From: Rostrohypoxylon terebratum | Lineage: Eukaryota; Ascomycota; Sordariomycetes; Xylariales; Hypoxylaceae | Length of the DNA stretch: 64,000 nucleotides | Assembly: GCA_022497145.1 (NCBI GenBank) | Contig: MU385879.1 | Span: 124,001-188,000, forward strand | Direction: 5' to 3' | Part shown: piece by piece, positions 1-11,563 of the stretch | How positions within the stretch are numbered: the stretch's first letter is position 1 | Layout: each line of letters opens with the position of its first letter | Position numbers and translations under genes: made by a program | Notes under the pieces: model-generated | The model's database searches: none | What the model was told of the DNA's origin: nothing | Seen by the model: the letters and a program-made list of their open reading frames with translations, nothing else

Positions 1-341
1 CGCTACCTGAATATCGACGACAGGGTTCATGCGAACAGAAGTCCTGACAAGGGGATCAGGGGGCAAATTCCCCTTTTTTGGTAAAACCCAAATTACTATG
101 TATTATATAATAGTACACTACATACTGCGTAGACGAGCGTCGAAGTGGATACCCGGTAAGGAGGCACAGGGCCACAGGCGCAGACAAGCAGACAGGCAGA
201 TTGAAGAAATCTTCTCCGCGGACCTTGGAGCGATGCTATATGTATATAGTAAACGTGGTTTTTGATTTGACACGAATGCAGATCTGCGGCAGCAAATCAC
301 ATATCACTTATGTGATTTATGACAGGAGCAGTGCACGCTGC

Positions 342-364
342 TGCGTGGCTGCGTGGCTGCGTGG
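342..364. repeat. short tandem repeat TGCGTGGC x ~3
   Basis: An 8-base unit is repeated about three times in direct orientation just before a T-rich stretch. It is non-coding and no function is inferred. Confidence 0.7.
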
Positions 365-543
365 TTTTATTTTCGCAGAAACACATGCTACACTAGGTAT
401 CTAGTACTACTGTACTCTCTCCTCTCTCAGCCCTGTCGGCCCTGCCAGTTGTCTCTCCTCTAACGACCCCGGATCCCGCCTGCCCAGCCGCTTAGGAATC
501 CTGGCGTTCCCTCCTTATCCTCCTTATCCTGAGAGCAAGACCC

Positions 544-563
544 GATAGCTTGGATAAGCTATC
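544..563. repeat. perfect inverted repeat (8-bp arms, 4-nt loop)
   Basis: GATAGCTT and AAGCTATC are separated by GGAT and followed by a short T run. In a bacterium this would look like a terminator. In this fungal context it is only a small dyad of unknown role. Confidence 0.6.
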
Positions 564-725
564 CCTTTTTAGCCTAGAGGAAACCCTGGGGTTCCTAAGA
601 AGGTGATTCTTCCGTGTTACCCTCCCTTGGAGATAGTGCGGTACCGAAGACCTTAAACCGGCTTAGCTATTGGCTTAGCTTCGGGAGATTGGCGGGTTCC
701 TACCAATAAGTACCTGTGGATGTAT

Positions 726-743
726 GTACAATGTACATTGTAC
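726..743. repeat. 18-bp perfect palindrome
   Basis: GTACAATGTACATTGTAC equals its own reverse complement over 18 bases with no loop. It lies in non-coding DNA. It could be a dimeric protein-binding site, but no neighbouring gene start supports that. Confidence 0.7.
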
Positions 744-3043
744 TATTTCCTCGAAGTACCTACTTGTCCTTGCCCGTCTGCCCGTTGTCCCTTGACAAGG
801 TGACGCACGTCTTTTTCCAAGGTTGTTGGATTTGGATTTTTGAATATTTGGATTTGTCAGGTTAGTTGTTAGGTTAGTCAGCTCTCATTATCTCACTTGT
901 GAATTTAGGTAATCAATCAAGCCTTCCCAGCTTCCTGGTGCCCGTGCCTCAGCCGTTGGAACTTGGTCGAGCTTCCAAGCTGTCAAGTTGTTACCTACTG
1001 CATATCAATACTATCGATACTCGCGATGAGTTGCCGTCAGAACCGAGTCCTGCATTTACCTCGACTCTAATTGGCCGATAAGTCGGTTTTCTCATGCCTC
1101 AACTGCATCAATTGCGACGATAAAAAAAATCGATATCTCTGTCACCTACATACATACTATGTAGTAGGACTTTGGACTTTGGTTTCCAACGTCATCACCA
1201 TCACCGACTTGCATCTATCATTATGCCGGAAGAGACTTACCGATGCGAACCTTGCGATGACCAGATTTGCACATGCGCTGTCCCGTTCGAAATCGCATTG
1301 CGTGGATCACATTTCCCAGCACCTTCATCACCGGCATCGTCGCAACGCGGCCGCGGCGGCAACTCCCGCGTCCCGCATTACCGTTTGCCCCCTAGGACCT
1401 AGGTAGTAGTAGTAAAAATCCCTTGAAACTGTCATACCACCGTCCCTGGTCCGTGGTACGCCTTTTATTATCACAAGCCTCTTCAAAATGCGAACTTCAA
1501 GCATGCGTACACATATTATCGTACTTCGTAGGTATTTATTAATATGATAATACACAGCGATATGGATGATGTCCGCGCCGAAATTGAGAATCAGCAATGT
1601 CATATACGTGTATTACATATTATTCCTGCAACAAGTCCTGTCATTCCAAAACCCTCCCCCGGACACCGCGGAACATTTAAAATTTCCCGATGGTCAGTGT
1701 TCCTCAGCGAAGTCCTACTATGTACTTCGTACTGCTGTAATATTAACTCTCTCTATTAAGAAGAGGGAAAGATTAAAGGAAAAGAAAAAGAAAGATAATT
1801 ACACCTAGGTCTTAGGTATTCATTCTAGGCCAGGTTTGAACCCATCTAGCCCCCGTCCAGCCCGTCCGCACTAGCAACAGCGGACCGAATGCCTACCTAG
1901 CCACCTAGCCACCTAGCCTAGCCCTCGGGGCTTTTCAAAAACAAAACCCTGAACCCCCCGTAAGTCGTACGTTCGTACGTTCGATGTTCACCCACGAGGT
2001 TAAGCTTGAGCCCGGTTAGGGGATAGCGGACGACGAACTCAATCTCGGGGGAGAAGATTTGACCTAGTCTGCTAGTGTACATAGTAGATATTGCCTTGTT
2101 CGTGTGTACGCACGCACTAATACTAGTAGGTATGCACAAATGCCTTGGTCTGTATCCTTACCCAAGGGCTTATTTTGTCCTAGTAGCTACGACTAGCGTA
2201 TTGCTCAGAACCCGGTTTCAAAAAGGAGGCGATGCCCTGATTAAAGTGCTTAATTCCTTCGCGATCCCCTACCCTACCCTACGCCGTACGCCTCGTCGAT
2301 TCATACTACGTACCTAATATTAACACCACGTGAGAGAGGGTACTTGGCATATTGTAGCCATACGATGTGAATACGATATAAATTAATCGTCATGGATTGA
2401 GGTCCTGTTCTGGCCAAGTCCCACGTGAGATCCACGTGGATGTAGGTACACACTGTATGCTGGCAGGCGTGTGCGTGTATCCGTTTTGAATATAGTAATT
2501 ATTACAAGATGCTGGTGGGTTTAAGGAGATGGACGATTATTAATCTGCTGTGCCGCCCTCTCGAATTCATCGAAGGCGCGCTTACCTGTGCACACCCAGA
2601 CACCGTGGGCATTGGCTCGTGCCTATTACAGATTAGGTTGCGCCGATAGAGTCTCGGTGTCTACAATGAAACTAGTTACACCACGATTCTGGGGACAAGC
2701 GCAATTATGAAAAATGAGTCTATCAATTAGTGCCCTAAAGCGCAAGATGCTAGCGCCAGAGGCGGAAGAGATCTCTTAGCTAATTCCCGATGCGCAACCA
2801 AAAAGATCGGATGACAAAGGGATGCTGAATTGCTTCCGCAAGGCCGCAATATGGCCACCGTCAAGTAGAACACGATTGGGCTTTCATTGGACGCCTCTGC
2901 GTCCTCTATCCGATATAGTCAAATCCACTGTCAGGCAAGATGGGCAGATTAAGCCGCCCACCAAAAATCAGTGGCTTCAACTGCGACTGCTTGTAATTTC
3001 CATAATAATGTCCATCTCTAATTTGCTTAAGGCGCCGAAACAA

Positions 3044-5046
3044 TCAAGTTCCTCGAGGCTGTTCAAAGACCCGAGGCCCGAGAGATAGGGGGAAATTGGG
3101 CGGAATAGCACCGGCAAAGGCATCTCGACGAGTTGGGAGTCTACCAATTGTAGCACCCCACGAATCGAGGCGCCTGTTCAGTGACTTCTGGATAGTCGGT
3201 ATGATTCCCTCTCTTATATAATCATCCCATGTCTGTCCTGCCTGTCCTTGGTAGAGCATGGGGCCAAGCTTCTGGGATTCGTAAAATCGACCTTTGATAA
3301 ATTTCTCCGTCTTCACGGTGTTATTGCGTAGGAGGAGCCAGTCGCAATGGTACCCGTATTTCTTTACCACCTCGTCCCGGAACGCTTTTTCGCGACGCAT
3401 AGCTGGAGGCATTTGGTCTTGGTTGGGCGCCTGCTCATCCTTGCTATCTTGCAATACCCAGATATCGCCTCCGAAGAGAAGTCGTTCACCTTGTTCGGTT
3501 TTCTCGAGAACTATACCTTTCAGCACCATGACGAAGGTAAGATCAGCGTTATCCCACTGCGGGTGCTCGTCCGCTTCAACGTGAACTCGGACTGCCTCGA
3601 ATACATTGATCTTTTCACAGCCGAAGAATACGCCCCCAAAACTCAGGTGGTTAGGTGATAAATTAGGATTCTGGAGAGGATTAAACAAGGAATATGAATG
3701 ATCGACGCGACTAGCGGCAATCTTCGAAGCCTCGAGACATAAGTACTCTCCTCTCTGCGTATCAGCATACGGTAGCAGAGTTTCCAGTGCTTGCCATTGA
3801 AGCTGTTCCATAGGTTGATGAGCATATTCCTCGAGTTGCGGTTGAACTTTTGGCACGCTGTAAGTCAAGAATGGGCGCAAATCAGCATCAGAGCGTTCCT
3901 CGATCCCAAGGTCTGCCTGGTAGTGAGCTAGGGGCTTGATCCTGCTGATAGGCGTAGAAGTAGGATCCCCGTGTGTGCTCTGGACGACGATACCAAGACG
4001 AAATGTTGATGACTGCTTTCTGAACCAAACAACCTCGCCTTCCCTGAATAAAACAGACTCATCTGACTTGATCTGAGTTTGGCTCTGTACCGCGGGTTGT
4101 GCTGGAGGTTGTGGTTGTGCCGTGGGTTGTGCTATAGGTTGTGCTGTAGGCTGTGCCACGGGTTGCGCCACGGGTTGTACCGTGGGTTGTGCTGCAGGTT
4201 GTACCGTGGGTTGTGCTGCAGGTTGCATTGGAGTTTTCATGGCGGGCTGCACTGGTAACTGTTGCGCTACGGGTTGTGCTGCATGTTGCACTGATAGCTG
4301 GGCTTGAGGTATTGAAGGGCTTGGAACAGCCTTGGGTGTTAATACGGCACCACCAGTCTTCTTAGCTGAAGTCCTTGCTGCGGGTGAAGCACTTCGTGAT
4401 TTGCTTATCACATGAGGTGGGACTGGTCCAGATTTAGGCTGGCTCGAGGTAGTAGCCTCCTGTGTTTCTTCCTGGGATACACTAGGTGGCTTACAGAACC
4501 TACAGGCGCAGTTCTTCTCGTCATTCGTTGCGTCGGTGATCAGCCATAGGAGATGATCAAAGAATTCGGCCGGAGACCGAAAGGATTTCAAGGCAGCTTG
4601 CTTCTTTGCCTTTGTCTTCTTCTTCTCCTTCTCGTCCTCATGTTCTGGGAATCCATATAAGAACGTATCATTGCGAGTCTTGCCTTTAACGTATCATGTT
4701 AGTAAAGCTATATGATGCAAGATACCCAAGGTTACTTACTATCAGTCCGAGCTCTAACCCGAAGTTGGTAAAACTCAGGCAGCCCTTCCAAGGTGAAAGA
4801 CTGAACTACTAGGAGTTAGCATTTGTGTAATTATGTATACATATGATGAACACTGGTTAACATACGAGAACCAGGATAGACTTGCTCAGCAATCATTGCT
4901 CCAAGGCGATCGCAGTAGCTTCTCACAGTTGCTTCGTCCGCCGGCTTATGATCTGCCGGGAATCGTGCCTCATCATATTTCATTCCATCACTGCGTATGC
5001 AGCGGAAAACAACCGCTTCCTTGGAAGGATCCTTCGAACGATCCAT
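3044..5046 (-). CDS. Clr2-like transcription-silencing protein
   Basis: Likely homologue of Clr2 (cryptic loci regulator), a heterochromatin silencing factor that in fission yeast belongs to the SHREC deacetylase complex. Three exons: 5046-4866, 4808-4740 (acceptor could instead give 4805) and 4683-3044, with phases agreeing; 629 residues. The N-terminal part contains an HLLWL segment followed by a C-A-C-x2-C cluster, as in the Clr2 N-terminal domain. A later segment around GEVVWFRKQ resembles the Clr2 silencing domain. Between them, codons over about 4085-4300 encode a Pro/Gln/Ala/Val repeat (AQPTVQPAAQ-type units), probably a disordered linker grown by replication slippage. The start ATG at 5046 is the first in frame in exon 1; the frame stays open to 5091 without another ATG, so an upstream exon is possible. 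The family call rests on motif resemblance only. Confidence 0.7.
4085..4300 (-). repeat. coding minisatellite, Pro/Gln-rich
   Basis: Imperfect 12-24 base units (GGTTGTGC with a variable GTGG/GCAG on the plus strand) are repeated in frame inside exon 3 of the Clr2-like gene. They encode alternating QP and AQ/VQ dipeptides. The unit length is a multiple of three, so copy-number change would preserve the frame. Confidence 0.8.
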
Positions 5047-6950
5047 TGCGAGTGAGGGTTTGCTGACTGTGCCAAGTGTTGAAAGAACCAAAAGGACTAG
5101 AAAGGAGAATGTTTGGGTTATTTCTAAGCAGCTGAAAATGGGTTTCTAATGCAATAACTGTGGCAAGAATTGTAATGGAGGTGACCAGGCGGCAGTGTAG
5201 GTCAAAAAGGATGGAGAGAAAGAGAGAAAGGTCAGTTTCAACAAGAGACCGTAGAGGCTATTTCATAATTTCAAAAATCTACTTGGGATAGGCCATTATG
5301 GAACGTTTATTTAACGGTTTATGATATGAGCGTTCTGGTAAGTCATAAACTTATATCAAACGGGGGCAGGGCTGGCGATACTGTCGTGATAAGTGTCGTC
5401 AAGAAATAATACGCTTCAGACGGCTCAGCGCATAACCCGAGCAGAAGTCCAGAAGTCGTGTTAGTTGGTATGCAAGGGATACAGACGAGCCGTACTATAG
5501 ACTGAGAAACAGGTCGGGACTATACGTTGATATGCTGTTTTAACAAAGTTGGATATCATGAAACTAAGCGCTCTCACTTGGAAGTGAAATTGGTGAGTTT
5601 CTTGCCACCAATCGGAAGTTTTAGATTGAACCTAAAGGCTAAGAATGCTCCACGGCTTACTGCGCCACTGAATTTCCAGGTATGTACCTACCAGTACTAC
5701 TCTGAGTAAGTGTGGCTTCATTCTTCGCTTTCACAGTTACATAATGAAACGATCTAAAAAGACTCAATATGATTGAAAGAACGACTAAGGTTAGCATGAA
5801 TTCAAACGATGAAAATATCCAATTGCAATAGGGATGTGGTAGCGACTGGTATGCTGTACAAAGAGTTAGGGATATCAATCTTGGATTGGCGGCGTTTTCA
5901 CTCTTTTGTAGCCATACAACCTACCTAAGATATACTATGAAAGTACCAATGTAATGGTAAGCAATATTTCATTTTTGTAGTAGCAGAGACTGTATGTTCA
6001 GATTTTGACTTGAGTTGGTGAGCCTAGGTTAGAATTGAATGTCCGCCTAAGAGCTAACTGAAGATCTGTTATACATATGTACTAGGTACCTAGGACCTAG
6101 GTAGGCACCAAATGGACACCAGACAAAATTATGTGAAACTCGGAAAGTATCTTCAATTTTTCACATCTGGATAGTATGTAGCAAAAAAAAGGGGGGGTTT
6201 CTTTATGAAAGACATGAAGTAACTTCATCACTAGGAATTGACAAACAAATGATAGCTAGGTAGCTAATATTCGTTGCCATTCAGGTCGAGAGCCGTGCCG
6301 AGTCAATGCGCAGTCTAGATTAGATTCCGTAGCTGAGAGGGAAGAAGGTTATTGAGAAGAGATTTGATCATGTTACAAAATCCGAATAAACCCATAATCA
6401 CTCAATTTTGCATTTAACTAACCAATCATATTGTCTGCGAATCTCTTTAGCAAGCAAGCAAGCAAGCAGTGTTTCTAGACCATCCTCGGGTTTTGGAGTT
6501 AGCGGAGCAAAGCCCAAGATCCGGTCCTCGAGTACGGCATAGCCAACGCTAACCCGTGAGAATAGCAGAGAGATTACTAAGACTAAGTAATTATAGGGTC
6601 ACCTCTCTGATAGCTTTTTATAAGGAGGACCGTAGGTATCCGGCGATATACAGCTAAGACCGGTAAATGCATGAAAGCTTCGACAGCCTCGAGAGAAATG
6701 GAAACTACCCTTTTCACTTCCACTACGGGATGCTCGCGTCATCAACACCATCGCATCTAGGTAGCCTTTAGATAAAATGTCGTTTCTGCGAGTATATAAT
6801 AGAGTTCGAAGAAGGCAATGAAGTGACCGAGAAGCAGTAATCCCAAGCAGAACCATTCAAGACGTCAAAAACCGCATCGTGGACAAACCCACCTGATCCG
6901 AGATTATCACTGTCACCCGAGATTACCAGAAGCAAAACTTACCGAAAATA
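5047..6950. other. intergenic region, divergent promoters
   Basis: This lies between the minus-strand Clr2-like gene and the plus-strand dehydrogenase, so both promoters must be here. It contains an A8G7 homopolymer junction near 6183-6197, an (AGCA)5 microsatellite at 6449-6468 and a CCTAGGACCTAGG motif at 6089-6101. No supported gene was seen. Confidence 0.6.
6449..6468. repeat. (AGCA)5 microsatellite
   Basis: Five uninterrupted tetranucleotide copies in non-coding DNA. Confidence 0.85.
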
Positions 6951-8032
6951 ATGTCTATCACATATAGCAGGGAAACCGAGGGTATTACACTCGTGCACAA
7001 GTTTGCCGACCAGGTAAAAGGGAGAACCTGTAAGTGTCCCCATAGGTACCTACCTACCTAGTCTCCCGAGTCCCTAGCATCCCAGTAGACTGACAAGTAC
7101 CGGTACATGCAGTCCTGCTCACCGGTCCCAGCCCCCGCGGTGTCGGAGCCGAGACATTAATCTCGCTCGCAGCAGAATCGCCCGCCCTAATGATTCTAGT
7201 CGGGCGGTCGCAGGAGAAGGCGCAAGCCACGATCGACGCGATCCAATCGGTCAACCCATCCGCGCGAACTCGATTCGTCGCCGCGGACCTGACCTCCCTC
7301 GCGAGCGTGCGCGAGGCCGCGCAGACGATCCTGGACGACCCCTCGATCGCGCAGATCGACGTCGTCATCAACAACGCCGCCGTGATGGCGACGCCCTTCG
7401 AGCTGACGCGCGACGGCGTCGAGCGGCAGCTAGCCGCCAGCCACCTGGGCCACTTCGTGCTGACCAATCGCATCCTGCCCAAGATCCTCGCCGCGGGCCC
7501 GGGCGCGCGCGTCGTCGCGCTCACGAGCTCCGGCCACCGGATGTCGGGCGTGCGCTTCGCAGACCCGAACTACGGCGAGCCGGGCTCGTACACGCCCTAC
7601 GATGCGTACGGGCAGGCCAAGAGCGCCGTGATCCTGTACGCGGTGGCGCTGAACAGACGCTTGGCTTCGCGCGGCGTGCGCGCCTACGCCGTCCACCCGG
7701 GCAGCGTCCGGACGAACCTGCAGAGCCACGTGGTGCAGGTGTCCCAGGAGGAGATGCGCGCGATGATGGACAAGGTGTCGCAGAAGGTGATGGGGATGCC
7801 GCTCGCCGAGTACAGGCAGAAGAACCCGTGGCTGACGCTGCAGCAGGGCTGCGCGACTACGCTGCGCGCGGCTCTGGACCCGGATCTGGTCAAGCAGGAG
7901 GGTGTGTACCTGCAGGATTGCGACTTGACCACTGATACGAAGTGGATCAAGGAGTGGGCGACAGATCCGGAGCTCGCGGAGAAGCTGTGGACTTTGAGCG
8001 AGGAGTTGGTCGGGGAGAAGTTTGATGTTTAA
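6951..8032 (+). CDS. short-chain dehydrogenase/reductase
   Basis: NAD(P)-dependent oxidoreductase of the classical SDR fold; the substrate cannot be read from sequence. Two exons, 6951-7029 and 7113-8032, joined in phase 1 across an 83-nt intron with a CTGAC branch point; 332 residues. The dinucleotide-binding motif TGPSPRGVG falls at residues 30-38 and is split from the N-terminal lead (FADQVKGRT) by the intron. NNAAV is at 113-117, the catalytic Ser at 165-166, and YGQAK (Tyr192, Lys196) completes the active site. There is no signal peptide or membrane segment, so it is probably cytosolic. Exon 2 is strikingly GC-rich compared with the AT-rich flanks. The short exon 1 follows directly from the splice phase and the family N-terminus. 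Nearest relatives are probably retinol dehydrogenase / WW-domain-oxidoreductase-like fungal SDRs. Confidence 0.88.
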
Positions 8033-8348
8033 ACACGCTGGACATGACGACGATTACTCGTGAAGCTCAAGTATATGAAAATATTATCTACAACATTAGA
8101 AGGATGGTACTCTCAATAAATTGTTAGATTGGAAGGTGAATCCCTCCCAAGATGACGGGATATCCAAGTCTCCAAGATTCCAAAGTCAAGCCACAACGTG
8201 TAAACCATAATCCATACCCCATGCTTCGCACTGTATTTCCAGTAGCACCCCCAGCGCACCCCACCACTAAGGAAAGCCCCTGGAGGCTGGAGCTTCATCC
8301 GACATTTAGAATCCCCGAATCGCAAACCACATCGATCGCGCGTCCAAA
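8033..8348. other. short intergenic region
   Basis: About 315 bases between two plus-strand genes. It must hold the 3' end of the dehydrogenase and the promoter of the adaptin gene. No distinct element recognised. Confidence 0.5.
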
Positions 8349-8876
8349 ATGCTGTCCTTCATATTGATACAAAACCGACAGTAGGTTTTCCTCCCTCATC
8401 CTCCCCCCTCCCCCCCTAACACCCTCTACTCTCCCAAACAACCCACCCTCGTACTAACCCAAACCCCCTTACCCAGAGGCAAGACGCGCCTCGCAAAGTG
8501 GTACGTCCCCTACAGCGACGAAGAGAAGATCAAGCTGAAGGGCGAAGTGCACCGCCTAGTCGCGCCGCGCGACCAGAAGTACCAATCCAACTTCGTCGAG
8601 TTCCGCAACTACAAGATCGTGTACCGCCGCTACGCCGGCCTGTTCTTCTGCGCCTGCGTCGACACCAACGACAACGAGCTAGCCTACCTCGAGGCCATCC
8701 ACTTCTTCGTCGAGGTCCTTGACGCCTTCTTCGGCAACGTCTGCGAGCTCGATCTCGTCTTCAACTTCTACAAGGTCTACGCCATCCTCGATGAGGTCTT
8801 CCTCGCCGGCGAGATCGAGGAGACTAGTAAGCAGGTCGTCCTTACCCGCCTCGAACATCTCGATAAGCTTGAGTGA
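8349..8876 (+). CDS. aps2: AP-2 complex sigma subunit (small adaptin)
   Basis: Small (sigma) subunit of the AP-2 clathrin adaptor, acting in endocytic vesicle formation at the plasma membrane. Two exons, 8349-8380 and 8477-8876; the 96-nt intron is very pyrimidine-rich and interrupts the codon after MLSFILIQNR. The product is 143 residues, the usual length for sigma-2. Family hallmarks are the N-terminal MLSFILIQNRQGK, then KWY, the basic phosphoinositide/cargo strand near RLVAPRDQK, and the conserved FVEFRNYKIVYRRYAGLFF and DVCELDLVFNFYK-like region (here NVCELDLVFNFYK). The final helix ends LDKLE. AP-1 sigma is the main alternative, but QNRQGKTRLAKWY with the ASK-free C-terminus fits AP-2 better. 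Codon use is GC-rich, as in the preceding gene. Confidence 0.93.
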
Positions 8877-9765
8877 AAAACCGCGGCGGATGACGGGCTA
8901 CACGGAGATAAAGTAAATAGGTATCAAAGAGTGGATGAATTAGGGTTGATAATGTGATCGCTTTTGCGTATATAAGTTTGATTGGGCTTGAACAGATATA
9001 TCCACATCACTAGGCGGAGGTGTCTGGCGTCTCGGGTAGGACTAGCATGGGAAGGCAATTTGAATCTCACGGGCCTACAGCATTATTCAAAACATAGCAT
9101 GTCTTCTATTGAAATTGCGAACCAGTCTATCGCGGTGAAAACCACGAATGTATTAATGGTTCTTCGCACTTCGGTATTGCAATATTCATTGATCTCATTC
9201 AGCTAAAGCTATACAGGCAAAGAGGTGGTCTATCATCCGACCCATTCCGATAGCAGAACGAGTCAGATCGTAATTGACACTGTTATCAACCACCTCTGCA
9301 GTAACTCGAGCGCAACGTACACCCGATTCAATCCCCCTTTCCAACCAATCCGAACTGGCATCCATCTTCGTACATGCTTGACCATTTCCATAGATCGATT
9401 GTTGTGGCATGATTGAAATAGGAGGAATTTATGTGATTTTGTTAAGCTAGCAACGCAGGGAGTTAGCCATCAACTCTGAGTTAAAGGGGGGGGGCGTATG
9501 TACGAAAAGACTAACCGTGAAGGGGGAGGGAGGTTGGTGGAATTTCCTTCGCAAACGGTTTGTTCGCCGTGTTACATTTGCGAGCGGAAGCGAATAAAGG
9601 TAATGAAGAGCGGCAACGTAGAGATACTACGTTAATATGAGGCATCAAGTACCTTAGTTCGATACTAGGTTTCTTCATTCCAACGCAGCGTGTAAAGTTC
9701 ATGATTGAATATATCGGTGTCTTCTGCAACCAATCTCTCATATCATGGGCTGGATACGAATACGG
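8877..9765. other. intergenic region between convergent genes
   Basis: Holds the 3' ends of the plus-strand adaptin and the minus-strand zinc-knuckle gene. A run of nine G lies near 9486-9494. Nothing else is identifiable. Confidence 0.5.
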
Positions 9766-11563
9766 TTAATGATCGGTTCGATATTTTTGCACCTCGTCGA
9801 ACATGTCCGCAGCGGTCTTTCGATTCGGTTTTCGGTTAATGATGGGGTTGCCGCGGCTCTCCAAGAAGGACAGGATATCTAGACCGGATTTCCTGCCTGG
9901 TGTTCCAGTCAAGATCTCGTCTTCTAGCTCGTCAAGGAACCTATCGGCCTCTGTTCCAGCTCCCTCCATCTCGTTACAGATCTGCTGGGTGTCCATCGGC
10001 TCACTCTTGATCACCTTTTTCTCACCCTCATATGCCTCGGCAGGCTTCGGCCGATGAGTTAAAATAGGTTCCTTTGATGATGGACGAGGACCTACGAATA
10101 CGTCATCATACGAAAGTCGCCCTATGTCCTCCTTTCGTGTTTCATCCAGATTCAGGAATGAACGAAAGTTCTGGGGTGCTTTAGCTTGACGGTAGGGGAG
10201 TTTGCCGGTCAAATTTTGAGGGTGGTTATGACGATGCTTGTTCGAGCCTTTATCGTAATGATCATCATCTTTGAAAGTCATTCGTCGACGGACTGTCCAC
10301 GGTGAGACACTACGGTCGCGGTACTTCGTACGATTGGCATTACCACTGCCCAAGACTTGCGATTTACCGCCATCCAGTCCAATGATGCCGGGCTCTGGAC
10401 GACGGGGCGTATTTCGGGGACTTCGTGAGCGCTGTCGAGAAGGTGGAGTGAGTCTACGAGGATCTCGACCACGCACTCCTCCGCTTCTAGTAGGCGTAAT
10501 GAGTTCTTCGTGCGCATGCTCTTCTCTACGCTGACGCTGCTTGGTCAAAGATGAAAACTTTTGATTCTGGGGACATAACGTTGCAAAATGATGGCCCTTC
10601 TTCTGACAGATATCGCATGTGTAGTCGGGGGGAGGCGGGCTATCCCAGTCGGGGTTGAGGTTGGTAGGACAAAGTTGAATCCAGTGCCCTATTCTATGAG
10701 TCAGCGCAAACTACTTTTTCTCTTCTCATTTTTTTAGTCGCTTTCTTACCTGACTGGTGGCAACGCTTGCACACGTATTGAGGTGGAGGGTTGGGTTGGC
10801 CGTACATTGTCATAGATACGTCCAGTAAGTAAGGCTTCTCGTGGTTAGAAATCCCTAGTGAAGCATTTTCTAACTCTACCAGTGTGTAGTTGCCCACATT
10901 GAACTCTTCTTCGGCCTCACCAAGGCTAATAGACTTGATGGACTTGGGGGACTTCGAAGGTTTAGCGAACTTGGGGTTGGCAGGCTTGGTAGATTTGACA
11001 GAGTTGGTGATTTTTTGGTGGGTGTGGTTGCGAGATCGCTTCTTAGATCCTAGGGGGATTCCGTTGGACCCAGATTTGCGCTTTCCTCCACCGACAATAC
11101 GAGTGCTAGTTGGTTCGTCTGGGTCAGCTGAGGAGTCTCGTTCTCGATCAAGACCTGAAGGTCCGAAAGACCATTCGGGTCCCGAATTCGAATCACGATC
11201 AGCTTCTTCGAATAGGTCACGAAAATCTGACTGGACCATCTGGTACCTGCGTATATTTGCAGGGTTCTCCGCGGCGTCCTTGACCTGCCACTCGTTGAAA
11301 GCCGCGCATACTTCACCTTCGTTAAATAGATGTTGGTGTAACTTTCCGGGTACCAGCAGAAGATCCATGAATTCGGATAACAAAGACTTCTGCTGGATGT
11401 CCCTTGTGATCCGCTCATGGAGCCATCCCATGAACGCCTGGAGTACTTGTTGTCTAGATAGTACCCCATGGTGAACGTTATTAACCTTGTCTCGGAGCTT
11501 CTCTAAAGTGATGTCAGCTAGGCTATCCACACCCAGGACTCCCAAGACTGGACTAAGATCCAT
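9766..11563 (-). CDS. zinc-knuckle (CCHC) protein, probable nucleic-acid-binding
   Basis: Protein of unknown specific role, 578 residues, from exons 11563-10750 and 10688-9766 (60-nt intron, phase 1). The first half is hydrophilic and helical, with Lys/Ser/Pro-rich stretches that look disordered and possibly nuclear. Two zinc-knuckle-like modules sit back to back across the intron: C-K-R-C-H-Q-S-G-H-x4-C, split by the splice site after its fourth-position Gly, and C-D-I-C-Q-K-K-G-H-x5-C about 20 residues later. The C-terminal part is Arg-rich with RS/SPR dipeptides and ends in an acidic helix. CCHC plus Arg/Ser-rich tails suggests RNA binding or mRNA processing, but this is inference. The frame is open to 11584 through a GTG; the ATG at 11563 is the first. 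Confidence 0.82.

Larger units (their letters stand above)
1..3043. other. gene-poor intergenic region
   Basis: No ORF here has a recognisable domain, and codon-like composition is absent. The stretch holds short inverted and tandem repeats, runs of CCTAG/CCTAGG, and three CACGTG hexamers at 2327, 2422 and 2433. A short frame at 2822-3088 has a weak transposase-like motif, treated as a finding only. Confidence 0.6.

Noticed and set aside
544..571. Hairpin plus T run resembling a bacterial terminator
   Set aside because: The window is eukaryotic, with spliced genes; intrinsic terminators of that type are not expected.
1223..1402. Short ORF beginning MPEETYRCEPCDDQICTC
   Set aside because: Cys spacing superficially resembles a zinc-binding motif but there is no complete domain and the sequence drifts into a low-complexity tail.
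1834..1860. GGTTTGAACCC suggesting a minus-strand tRNA
   Set aside because: Lacks a paired acceptor stem and a D arm at the right spacing.
4085..4300. CRISPR-like repetition
   Set aside because: The repeats have no spacers of uniform length and lie inside a coding frame, encoding Pro/Gln units.
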